DNA of 64,000 nt from Calliopsis andreniformis (Eukaryota; Arthropoda; Insecta; Hymenoptera; Andrenidae), in assembly GCF_051401765.1 (NCBI RefSeq), contig NW_027480422.1, positions 10,372,001 to 10,436,000 of the forward strand, in the 5' to 3' direction. The translations under genes were made by a program, and so were the position numbers. This document shows positions 52,141-63,227 of the stretch, piece by piece. The notes under the pieces were generated by a model. It was not told the DNA's origin, ran no database searches, and saw only the letters and a list, made by a program, of their open reading frames with translations. Position 1 is the stretch's first letter; each line of letters starts with the position of its first letter.

Positions 52141-53985
52141 AGCTATTCGATCTGGTGGAGCAACGAACTAGGGTGAAGCCTAGGTTGCCCGGAACGTAGA
52201 AATGACCAATACTTTCACACTGGTTGCAATTATTCGTTACATACGATGGAATAACTGTTGTATTTATTTTGTATTTGGTGCTTCTGGCATTGACTTCTTA
52301 AGCCCTAACTATTGGTTGTGGTGGACCAACGCCCTAGAGTGAAGCCTACGTTGCCCGGAACGTAGTAATGACCATTTCTTTCACACTGGTTGTAATTATT
52401 CCTGGTATACGATGGAAGAACTGCTCTATTTTTATTTTATTTTATGCTCCTGGCGTTGACTTCTAAGGATCTAGCTATTCGATCTGGTGGAGCAACGCCC
52501 TAGGGTGAAGCCTAGGTTGCCCGGAACGTAGAAATGACCCTCACGTTCACATTTGTTGCAATTATTCCCATTATGCGATGGAAAAACTGTTTTATTTTTA
52601 TTGTATTTTTTGTTTCGGGCGTTGACTTCTAAGTCCCTAGCTATTCTATCTGGTGGAACAATGCCTCAGTGTTAAGTCTAGGATGCCCGGAACGTAGATA
52701 TGGCCGTTACTTTCACACTGGTTGCAATTATTAATTTTATACGATGGTAAAACTGTTGTACATATATCGTATTTTATGCTTCTGGCGTTGACTTCTTAGG
52801 CCCTAACTATTCGCTCTGGTGGAACAACGCCCTCGAGTGATGCATAGGTCTCCCGGATCGTAGAAATGACCATTACTTGCACACTGGTTGCAATTATTCG
52901 TTTTATACGATGGAAAAACTGTTGTATTTTTATTTTATTTTATGCTTCTGGCGTTGACTTCTAAGACCCTAGCTATTCGATCTGGTGGAGCAACGCCCTA
53001 GAGCGAAGCCTAGGTTGCCCGGAACGTAGAAATGGCCATCACCTTCACTCTGGTTGCAATTACTCCTGTTATACGAAGGAAAAACTCTTGTATTTATATT
53101 ATATTTTATGCTTCAGGCGTTGACTTCTAAGGCCGTAGCTATTCGATCTAGTGGAGCAACGAACTAGGGTGAAGCCTAGGTTGCCCGGAACGTAGAAATG
53201 ACCAATACTTTCACACTGGTTGCAATTATTCGTTATATACGATGGAAAAACTGTTGTATTTATTTTGTATTTGGTGCTTCTGGCATAGACTTCTTAAGCC
53301 CTAACTATTGGTTGTGGTGGACCAACGCCCTAGAGTGAAGCCTACGTTGCCCGGAACGTAGTAATGACCATTTCTTTCACACTGGTTGTAATTATTCCTG
53401 GTATACGATGGAAGAACTGCTCTATTTTTATTTTATTTTATGCTCCTGGCGTTGACTTCTAAGGACCTAGCTATTCGATCTGGTGGAGCAACGCCCTAGG
53501 GTGAAGCCTAGGTTGCCCGGAACGTAGAAATTGCCATAACATTCATACTGGTTGTAATTATTCCTGTTATGCGATGGAAAAACTGCTCTATTTTTATTTT
53601 ATTTTGTGCTCCTGGCGCTGACTTCTAAAGACCTAGCTATTCGATCTGGTAGTGCAACGCCCTAGGGTGAAGCCTATGTTGTCCGGAACGTAGAAATGCC
53701 CATTACTTTCACACTGGTTGTAATTATTCCTGTTATATGACGGAAAAACTGTTGTATTTATATTGTATTTTATGCGTCTGGAGTTGTTTTCTAAGCCCCA
53801 AACTATTCGACCTGGTGGACCAACAACGTAGAGTGAAGCCAAGGATGCCCGCAACGTAGAAATGACCATATCTTTCACACTGTTTGCAATTATTCCTGTT
53901 ATACGATTGAAAGACTGTTGTATTTATATTGTATTTTATGCTTCTGGCGTTGACTTCCAAGGCCGCAGCTATTCGATGTGGTGAA
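52141..53985 (+). repeat. 6-mer-period repeat (996 bp) and following monomers
   Basis: 52141-52535 recurs at 53137-53531 (offset 996). Shared markers are CAACGAACTAGGG, GACCAATACTTTC, CTTAAGCCCTAAC, TTGGTTGTGGTGG, CTGGTATACGATGG and ACTGCTCTATT. The same monomers reappear at 56.0-56.5 and 61.6-62.1 kb. Minus-strand frames at 53633-53960 overlap each other and are not coding. Confidence 0.8.
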
Positions 53986-54537
53986 ACAACGCTCTAGAGT
54001 GAAGCCTAGGATGCCCGGAATGTAGAAATGACCATCACTTTCACACTGGTTGCTATTATTCCCGTTATACGATGGAAAAACAGTTGTATTTTTATTGTAT
54101 TTTATGTTTCGGGCGTTGACTTCTAAGGCCCTAGCTATTCGATCTGGTGGAGCAACGCCCTAGAGTGAAGTCTAGGTTGCACGGAACGTAGAAATGCCCA
54201 TTTCTTTCACACTGTTTGCAATTATTCCTGTCATACGTTGGAAAAACTGTGGTATTTTTATTTAATTTTATGCTCCGGGCGTTGACTTCTGAGGTCCTAA
54301 CTATTGGATCTGGTGGAGCAACGCCCTAGAGTGAAGCCTAGGTTGCACGGAACGTAGAAATGACCATACCCTCCACACTTGTTGCAATTATTCGTATTAT
54401 ACGATGGAAAAACTGTTGCATTTATACTGTATTTTGTGCTTCTGGCGTTGACTTCTTAGGCCCTAACTAATCGATCTGGTGGAGCAACGCCCTACAGAGA
54501 AGCCTAGATTTCCCGGAATGTAGAAAAGACCATTACC
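53986..54537 (+). repeat. Block shared with 63449-64000 and partly with 49173-49405
   Basis: Offset 9463 (57 monomers plus 1). Markers are GGTTGCTATTATTCCC, AAAACAGTTG, TTTCGGGCGTTGAC, TCATACGTTGG and ATACCCTCCACAC. The first monomer and a half also match 49173-49405 (offset 4813). Confidence 0.8.
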
Positions 54538-54860
54538 TTCAGGCATGTTGCAATTGTTCCTGTTATACGATGAAAGAACTGTTGTATTTTTCTTGTGTTT
54601 TATGCGTCTGGAGTTGTTTTCTAAGGCCCTGACTATTCGACCTGGTGGAGCAACGCCCTAGAGTGAAGCCTAGGTTGCACGGAACGTAGAAATGCCCATT
54701 ACCATCACACTGGTTGTAATTATTCCTGTTATACGATGGAAAAACTGTTGTATTTATATTATATTTTATGCTTCAGGCGTTGACTTCTAAGGCCGTAGCT
54801 ATTCGATGTGGTGGAGCAACGCCCTAGGGTGAAGCCTAGGTTGCCCGGAACGTAGAAATG
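54490..54860 (+). repeat. Block shared with 61297-61667
   Basis: Offset 6807 (41 monomers plus 1). Markers are GAAAAGACCATTACC, TTTTTCTTGTGTTTTATGCG and CCCATTACCATCACACTGG. It overlaps the end of the preceding block and the start of the next higher-order unit, so duplicated segments here are nested. Confidence 0.8.
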
Positions 54861-57154
54861 GCCATCACCTTCACTCTGGTTGCAATTATTCCTGTTATAC
54901 GATGGAAAAACTGTTGTATTTATATTATATTTTATGCTTCAGGCGTTGACTTCTAAGGCCGTAGCTATTCGACGTGGTGGAGCAATGCCCTAGAGTGATG
55001 CCTAGGTCTCCCGGATCGTAGAAATGACCATTACTTGCACACTGGTTGCAATTATTCGTTTTATACGATGGAAAAACTGTTGTATTTATTTTGTATTTGG
55101 TGCTCGTGGCGTTGACTTCTTAGGCCCTAACTATTGGATCTGGTGGACCAACGCCCTAGAGTGAAGCCTAGGTTGCCCGGAACGTAGAAATGACCATAGC
55201 ATTCATACTGTTTGCAATTATTCGTTTTATACGATGGAAAGACTGTTGTATTTTTATTTTATTTTATGCTTCTGGCGGTGACTTCTTAGGCCCTAACTAC
55301 AGGATCTGGTGGACCAACGCACTAGAGTGAAGCCTAGGTTGCCCGGAACGTGGAAATGACCATCACGTTCACATTTGTTGCAATTATTCCCGTTATACGA
55401 TGGAAAAACTGTTGTATATTTATTGTATTTTATGTGTCGGGCGTTGACTTCTAAGGCCCTAGCTATTCGATCTGGTGGAGCAATGCCTCAGTGTTAAGTC
55501 TAGGATGCCCAGAACGTAGAAATGGCCGTTACTTTCACACTGGTTGCAATTATTCATTTTATACGATGGAAAAACTGTTGTATTTATTTTGTATTTGGTG
55601 TTTCTGGCATTGACTTCTTAAGCCCTAACTATTGGTTGTGGTGGACCAACGCCCTGGAGTGAAGCCTAGGTTGCCCGGAACGTAGTAATGACCATATCTT
55701 TCTCACTGGTTGAAATTATGCCAGTTATACGATGGTAAAACTGTTGTATTTTTATTGTATTTTATGCGTCTGGAGCTGTTTTCTAAGGCCCCAACTATTA
55801 GACCTGGTGGAGCAACGCCCTAGGGTGAAGCCTAGATTGCCCGGAACGTAGAAATGACCATAACTTTCATACTGATTGCAATTATTCGTTTTATACGATG
55901 GAAAAGCTGTTGTATTTATATTGCATTTTAACCCTCTGGCGTTGACTTCTAAGGCCGTAGCTATTCGATCTGGTGGAGGAACGTACTAGGGTGAAGCCTA
56001 GGTTGCCCGGAACGTAGAAATGACCAATACTTTCACACTGGTTGCAATTATTCGTTATATACGATGGAAAAACTGTTGTATTTATCTTGTATTTGGTGCT
56101 TCTGGCATTGACTTCTTAAGCCCTAACTATTGGTTGTGATGGACCTACGCCCTAGAGTGAAGCCTAGGTTGCCCGTAACGTAGTAGTGACCATATCTTGC
56201 ACACTGGTTGCAATTATGCCAGTTATACGATGGTAAAACTGTTGTATTTTTATTGTATTTCATGCGTCTGGAGTTGTTTTCTAAGGCCCCAACTATTCGA
56301 CCTGGTGGAGCAACGCCCTAGAGAGAAGTCTAGGTTTCACGGAACGTAGAAATGCCCATTTCTTTCACACTGGTTGTAATTACTCCTGTTATACGATGGA
56401 AGAACTGCTCTATTTTTATTTTATTTTATGCTCCTGGCGTTGACTTCTAAGGACCTAGCTATTCGATCTGGTGGAGCAACGGCCTAGGGTGAAGCCTATG
56501 TTGCCCGGAACGTAGAAATGACCCTCACGTTCACATTTGTTGCAATTATTCCCATTATGCGATGGAAAAACTGTTGTATTTTTATTGTATTTTTTGTTTC
56601 GGGCGTTGACTTCTAAGTCCCTAGCTATTCGATCTGGTGGAGCAATGCCTCAGTGTTAAGTCTAGGATGCCCGGAACGTAGAAATGGCCGTTACTTTCAC
56701 ACTGGTTGCAATTATTCATTTTATACGATGGAAAAACTGTTGTACATATATCGTATTTTATGCTTCTGGCGTTGACTTCTTAGGTCCTAACTATTCGCTC
56801 TGGTGGAACAACGCCCTAGAGTGATGCCTAGGTCTCCCGGATCGTAGAAATGACCATTACTTGCACACTGGTTGCAATTATTCGTTTTATACGATGGAAG
56901 AACTGTTGTATTTATTTTGTATTTGGTGCTCCTGGCGTTGAGTTCTTAGGCCCTAACTATTGGATCTGGTGGACCAACGCCCTAGAGTGAAGCCTAGGTT
57001 GGCCGGAACGTAGAAATGACCATAGCATTCATACTGTTTGCAATTATTCGTTTTATACGATGGAAAAACTGTTGTATTTTTATTTCATTTTATGCTTCTG
57101 GCGTTGACTTATATGTCCCTAGCTATTCGATCTGGTGGAGCAACGCCCTAGAGT
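54831..57154 (+). repeat. 14-mer higher-order repeat, unit 1 (2324 bp)
   Basis: Starts at the GAAGCCTAGG preceding ATGGCCATCACC and is followed by a second unit at exactly 2324 bp (14 x 166). Markers are GACGTGGTGGAGCAATGCCC, GGTCTCCCGGATCG, ATTTGGTGCTCGTGG, CTACAGGATCTGG, TCAGTGTTAAGTC and CCACTATTAG-like CCCAACTATTAGACC. It contains three monomers (about 55840-56335) missing from unit 2. Confidence 0.88.
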
Positions 57155-58980
57155 GAAGCCTAGGTTGCCCGGAACGTAGAAATGGCCATCACCTTCACTC
57201 TGGTTGCAATTATTCCTGTTATACGATGGAAAAACTGTTGTATTTATATTATATTTTATGCTTCAGGCGTTGACTTCTAAGGCCGTAGCTATTCGACGTG
57301 GTGGAGCAATGCCCTAGAGTGATGCCTAGGTCTCCCGGATCGTAGAAATGACCATTACTTGCACACTGGTTGCAATTATTCGTTTTATACGATGGAAAAA
57401 CTGTTGTATTTATTTTGTATTTGGTGCTCGTGGCGTTGACTTCTTAGGCCCTAACTATTGGATCTGGTGGACCAACGCCCTAGAGTGAAGCCTAGGTTGC
57501 CCGGAACGTAGAAATGACCATAGCATTCATACTGTTTGCAATTATTCGTTTTATACGGTGGAAAGACTGTTGTATTTTTATTTTATTTTATGCTTCTGGC
57601 GGTGACTTCTTAGGCCCTAACTACAGGATCTGGTGGACCAACGCACTAGAGTGAAGCCTAGGTTGCCCGGAACGTGGAAATGACCATCACGTTCACATTT
57701 GTTGCAATTATTCCCGTTATACGATGGAAAAACTGTTGTATATTTATTGTATTTTATGTGTCGGGCGTTGACTTCTAAGGCCCTAGCTATTCGATCTGGT
57801 GGAGCAATGCCTCAGTGTTAAGTCTAGGATGCCCAGAACGTAGAAATGGCCGTTACTTTCACACTGGTTGCAATTATTCATTTTATACGATGGAAAAACT
57901 GTTGTATTTATTTTGTATTTGGTGCTTCTGGCATTGACTTCTTAAGCCCTAACTATTGGTTGTGGTGGACCAACGCCCTGGAGTGAAGCCTAGGTTGCCC
58001 GGAACGTAGTAATGACCATATCTTTCTCACTGGTTGAAATTATGCCAGTTATACGATGGTAAAACTGTTGTATTTTTATTGTATTTTATGCGTCTGGAGT
58101 TGTTTTCTAAGGCCCCAACTATTAGACCTGGTGGAGCAACGCATTAGAGTGAGGTCTAGGTTTCACGGAACGTAGAAATGCCCATTTCTTTCACACTGGT
58201 TGTAATTACTCCTGTTATACGATGGAAGAACTGCTCTATTTTTATTTTATTTTATGCTCCTGGCGTTGACTTCTAAGGACCTAGCTATTCGATCTGGTGG
58301 AGCAACGGCCTAGGGTGAAGCCTATGTTGCCCGGAACGTAGAAATGACCCTCACGTTCACATTTGTTGCAATTATTCCCATTATGCGATGGAAAAACTGT
58401 TGTATTTTTATTGTATTTTTTGTTTCGGGCGTTGACTTCTAAGTCCCTAGCTATTCGACCTGGTGGAGCAATGCCTCAGTGTTAAGTCTAGGATGCCCGG
58501 AACGTAGAAATGGCCGTTACTTTCACACTGGTTGCAATTATTCACTTTATACGATGGAAAAACTGTTGTACATATATCGTATTTTATGCTTCTGGCGTTG
58601 ACTTCTTAGGTCCTAACTATTCGCTCTGGTGGAACAACGCCCTAGAGTGATGCCTAGGTCTCCCGGATCGTAGAAATGACCATTACTTGCACACTGGTTG
58701 CAATTATTCGTTTTATACGATGGAAGAACTGTTGTATTTATTTTGTATTTGGTGCTCCTGGCGTTGAGTTCTTAGGCCCTAACTATTGGATCTGGTGGAC
58801 CAACGCCCTAGAGTGAAGCCTAGGTTGGCCGGAACGCAGAAATGACCATAGCATTCATACTGTTTGCAATTATTCGTTTTATACGATGGAAAAACTGTTG
58901 TATTTTTATTTCATTTTATGCTTCTGGCGTTGACTTCTATGTCCCTAGCTATTCGATCTGGTGGAGCAACGCCCTAGAGT
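57155..58980 (+). repeat. 11-mer higher-order repeat, unit 2 (1826 bp)
   Basis: Matches unit 1 except that three whole monomers are missing between CCCAACTATTAGACC and GGTCTAGGTTTCAC, giving 11 x 166 = 1826. Identity to unit 1 is very high outside the gap. It contains the best CENP-B-box-like match (57544-57560). Confidence 0.88.
57544..57560 (+). other. CENP-B-box-like motif, best match (8 of 9 core bases)
   Basis: This monomer has ATTCGTTTTATACGGTG, which matches TTCG, A and CGG of the core nTTCGnnnnAnnCGGGn and misses only the last G. It is the closest match I found. Related copies at about 20872 and 38298 have CGG but TTCC, so 7 of 9. A single extra match could be random mutation. Confidence 0.35.
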
Positions 58981-59460
58981 GAAGCCTAGGTTGCCCGGAA
59001 CGTAGAAGTGGCCATCACCTTCACTCTGGTTGCAATTATTCCTGTTATACGATGGAAAAACTGTTGTATTTATATTATATTTTATGCTTCAGGCGTTGAC
59101 TTCTAAGGCCGTAGCTATTCGACGTGGTGGAGCAATGCCCTAGAGTGATGCCTAGGTCTCCCGGATCGTAGAAATGACCATTACTTGCACACTGGTTGCA
59201 ATTATTCGTTTTATACGATGGAAAAACTGTTGTATTTATTTTGTATTTGGTGCTTCTGGCATTGACTTCTTAAGCCCTAACTATCGGTTGTGGTGGACCA
59301 ACGCCCTAGAGTGAAGCCTAGGTTGCCCGGAACGTAGTAATGACCATATCTTGCACACTGGTTGCACTTATGCCAGTTATACGATGGTAAAACTGTTGTA
59401 TTTTTATTGTATTTTATGCGTCTGGAGTTGTTTTCTAAGGCCCCAACTATTCGATCTGGT
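58981..59460 (+). repeat. Truncated higher-order repeat, unit 3
   Basis: Starts in phase with units 1 and 2 (offset 1826), then at about 59250 jumps ahead by three monomers (offset 1329) at GTATTTGGTGCTTCTGG, and leaves the family near 59455. The jump is in the AT-rich/TTCTGG segment, not in the dyad. Confidence 0.8.
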
Positions 59461-62147
59461 GGAGCAACGCCCTAGGGTGAAGCCTAGGTTGCCCGGAACG
59501 TAGAAATGACCATTACTTTCACACTGGTTGCAGTTATTCGTTTTATACGATGGAAAAGCTGTTGTATCTATTTTGTATTTTATGCTTCTGGCGTTGACTT
59601 CTTATGTCCTAACTATTGGATCCGGTGGAGCAACGACCCATGGTGAAGCCTAGGTTGCCCGGGACGTAGAAATGACCATAACCTTCATACTGATTGCAAT
59701 TATTCGTTTTATACGATGGAAAAGCTGTTGTACTTATATTGTATGTTATGCCTCTGGCGTTGACTCCTAAGGCCGTAGCTATTCGATGTGGTGGAGCAAC
59801 GCCATAGCCTGAAGCCTAGGTTGCCCGGAACATAGAAATAACCATTACTTCCACACTGTTTGCAATTATTCATTTTATACAATGGAAAAACTCTTGTATT
59901 TGTGTTGTATTTTATAGTTATGGCGTTGTCTTCTAAGACCGTAGCTATTCGATGTGGTGGAGAAATGCCCTAGAGTGAAGCCTAGGTTGCCCGGAAACGT
60001 AGAAATGACCATACCTTTCACACTGGTTGCAATTATTCCTGTTATACAAGGGAATAACTGTTGTATTTATATTGCAGTTTATGCATCTGGCGTTGACTTC
60101 TTAGTCCCTAACTATTCGATCTGGCGGAACAACGCACTAGAGTGAATCCTACGTTGCCCCGAACGTAGAAATGACCATCACTTTCACACTGGTTGCAATT
60201 ATTCCTGTTATACGATGGAAAAACTGTTGGATCTATTTTGTATTTTATGCTTCTGGCGTTGACTTCTTGGGTTCTAACTATTGGATCTGGTGGAGCAACG
60301 CCCTCTAGTGAAGCCCAGGTCGCCCGGAACGTAGAAATGACCATCACTTTCACACTGGTTGCAATTATTCCTGTTATACGATAGAAAAACTGTTGGATCT
60401 ATTTTGTATTTTATGCTTCTGGCGTTGACTTCTTATGTCCTAACTATTGGATCCGGTGGAGCAACGACCCATGGTGAAGCCTAGGTTGCCCGGGACGTAG
60501 AAATGACCATAATTTTCATACGGATTGCAATTATTCGTTTAATACGATGGAAAAACTGTTGTATTTATATTGTATGTTCTGCGTCTGGCTTTGACTTCTA
60601 AGGTCCTAGCTATTCGATCTGGTGGTGCTACGTCCAAGAGTGAAGCCTATGGTGCCTGGAACGCAGAAATGACCAAAACTTTCACACTGGTAGCAATTAT
60701 TCGTTTTATACAATGGAAAAACTGTTGTATTTATATTGTATTTTATGCTTCTGGTGTAGACGTCTTAGGCCCTAGCTATTCGATCTGGAGGAACAACGCC
60801 CTAGAGTGAAGCCTAGGTTGCCCGGAACGTAGAGATGACCATCACTTTCACACTGGTTGCAATTATTCCTGTTATATGATGGAAAAACTGTTGTATCTAT
60901 TTTGTATTTTATGCTTCTGGCGTTGACTTCTTAGGTCCTAACTATTGGATCTGGTGGAGCAACGCCCTAGGGTGTAGCCTGGGTTGCCCGGAACGTAGAA
61001 ATGACCCTCACGTTCACATTTGTTGCAATTATTCCCGTTATGCGATGGAAAAACTGTTGTATTTTTATTGTATTTTTTGTTTCGGGCGTTGACTTCTAAG
61101 GCCGTAGCTATTCGATCTGGTGGAGCAACGCCCTAGGGTGAAGCCTAGGTTGCCCGGAACGTAGAAATGACCATACCTTTCACACTTGTTGCAATTATTC
61201 GTATTATACGATGGAAGAACAGTTGTATCTATATTGTATTTTATGCTTCTGGCGTTGACTTCTTAGGCCCTAACTATTCGATCTGGTGGAGCAACGCCCT
61301 AGAGAGAAGACTAGATTTCCCGGAATTTAGAAAAGACCATTACCTTCAGGCATGTTGCAATTGTTCCTGTTATCCGATGAAAGAACTGTTGTATTTTTCT
61401 TGTGTTTTATGCGTCTGGAGTTGTTTTCTAAGGCCCTGACTATTCGACCTGGTGGAGCAACGCCCTAGAGTGAAGCCTAGGTTGCACGGAACGTAGAAAT
61501 GCCCATTACCATCACACTGGTTGTAATTATTCCTGTTATACGATGGAAAAACTGTTGTATTTATATTATATTTTATGCTTCAGGCGTTGACTTCTAAGGC
61601 CGTAGCTATTCGATGTGGTGGAGCAACGCCCTAGGGTGAAGCCTAGGTTGCCCGGAACGTAGAAATGACCAATACTTTCACACTGGTTGCAATTATTCGT
61701 TATATACGATGGAAAAACTGTTGTATTTATTTTGTATTTGGTGCTTCTGGCATTGACTTCTTAAGCCCTAACTATTGGTTGTGGTGGACCAACGTCCTAG
61801 AGTGAAGCCTAGGTTGCCCGGAACGTAGTAATGACCATATCTTGCACACTGGTTGAAATTATGCCAGTTATACGATGGTAAAACTGTTGTATTTTTATTG
61901 TATTTTATGCGTCTGGAGTTGTTTTCTAAGGCCCCAACTATTCGACCTGGTGGAGCAACGCCCTAGAGTGAAGTCTAGGTTGCACGGAACGTAGAAATGC
62001 CCATTTCTTTCACACTGGTTGTAATTATTCCTGGTATACGATGGAAGAACTGCTCTATTTTTATTTTATTTTATGCTCCTGGCGTTGACTTCTAAGGACC
62101 TAGCTATTCGATCTGGTGGAGCAACGCCCTAGGGTGAAGCCTAGGTT
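59461..62147 (+). repeat. Mosaic satellite monomers with distant relatives
   Basis: 60044-60328 resembles 141-425, about 60 kb upstream (ACAAGGGAATAACTG, GCGGAACAACG, GAATCCTACGTTG). 60516-60916 copies 48730-49130. 59561-59686 recurs at 60392-60517 (offset 831, five monomers plus the base gained at GGAAACG near 59997). 61297-61667 copies 54490-54860. Open frames in this stretch are not genes. Confidence 0.78.
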
Positions 62148-63227
62148 GCCCGTAGCGTAGTAATGACCATATCTTGCACACTGGTTGCAATTATGCCAGT
62201 TATACGATGGTAAAACTGTTGTATTTTTATTGTATTTCATGCGTCTGGAGTTGTTTTCTAAGGCCCCAACTATTCGACCTGGTGGTGCAACGCCCTAGAG
62301 TGAAGTCTAGGTTTCACGGAACGTAGAAATGCCCATTTCTTTCACACTGGTTGTAATTACTCCTGTTATACGATGGAAGAACTGCTCTATTTTTATTTTA
62401 TTTTATGCTCCTGTCGTTGACTTCTAAGGACCTAGCTATTCGATCTGGTGGAGCAACGGCCTAGGGTGAAGCCTAGGTTGCCCGGAACGTAGAAATGACC
62501 CTCACGTTCACATTTGTTGCAATTATTCCCATTATGCGATGGAAAAACTGTTGTATTTTTATTGTATTTTTTGTTTCGGGCGTTGACTTCTAAGTCCCTA
62601 GCTATTCGATCTGGTGGAGCAATGCCTCAGTGTTAAGTCTAGGATGCCCGGAACGTAGAAATGGCCGTTACTTTCACACTGGTTGCAATTATTCATTTTA
62701 TACGATGGAAAAACTGTTGTACATATATCGTATTTTATGCTTCTGGCGTTGACTTCTTAGGTCCTAACTATTCTCTCTGGTGGAACAACGCCCTAGAGTG
62801 ATGCCTAGGTCTCCCGGATCGTAGAAATGACCATTACTTGCACACTGGTTGCAATTATTCGTTTTATACGATGGAAGAACTGTTGTATTTATTTTGTATT
62901 TGGTGCTCCTGGCGTTGAGTTCTTAGGCCCTAACTATTGGATCTGGTGGACCAACGCCCTGGAGTGAAGCCTAGGTTGGCCGGAACGTAGAAATGACCAT
63001 AGCATTCATACTGTTTGCAATTATTCGTTTTATTCGATGGAAAAACTGTTGTATTTTTATTTTATTTTATGCTTCTGGCGTTGACTTCTAAGTCCCTAGC
63101 TATTCGATCTGGTGGAGCAACGCCCTAGAGTGAAGCCTAGGTTGCCCGGAACGTAGAAATGGCCATCACCTTCACTCTGGTTGCAATTATTCCTGTTATA
63201 CGATGGAAAAACTGTTGTATTTATATT
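62148..63227 (+). repeat. Further copy of the 14/11-mer family (62148-63227 = 56171-57250)
   Basis: Collinear with 56171-57250 at offset 5977 (36 monomers plus 1) and, from about 62310, with 58159-59076 at offset 4151. It ends at TATTTATATTGTATTTAATGC, where the other units have TATATTATATTTTATGC. Confidence 0.85.
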
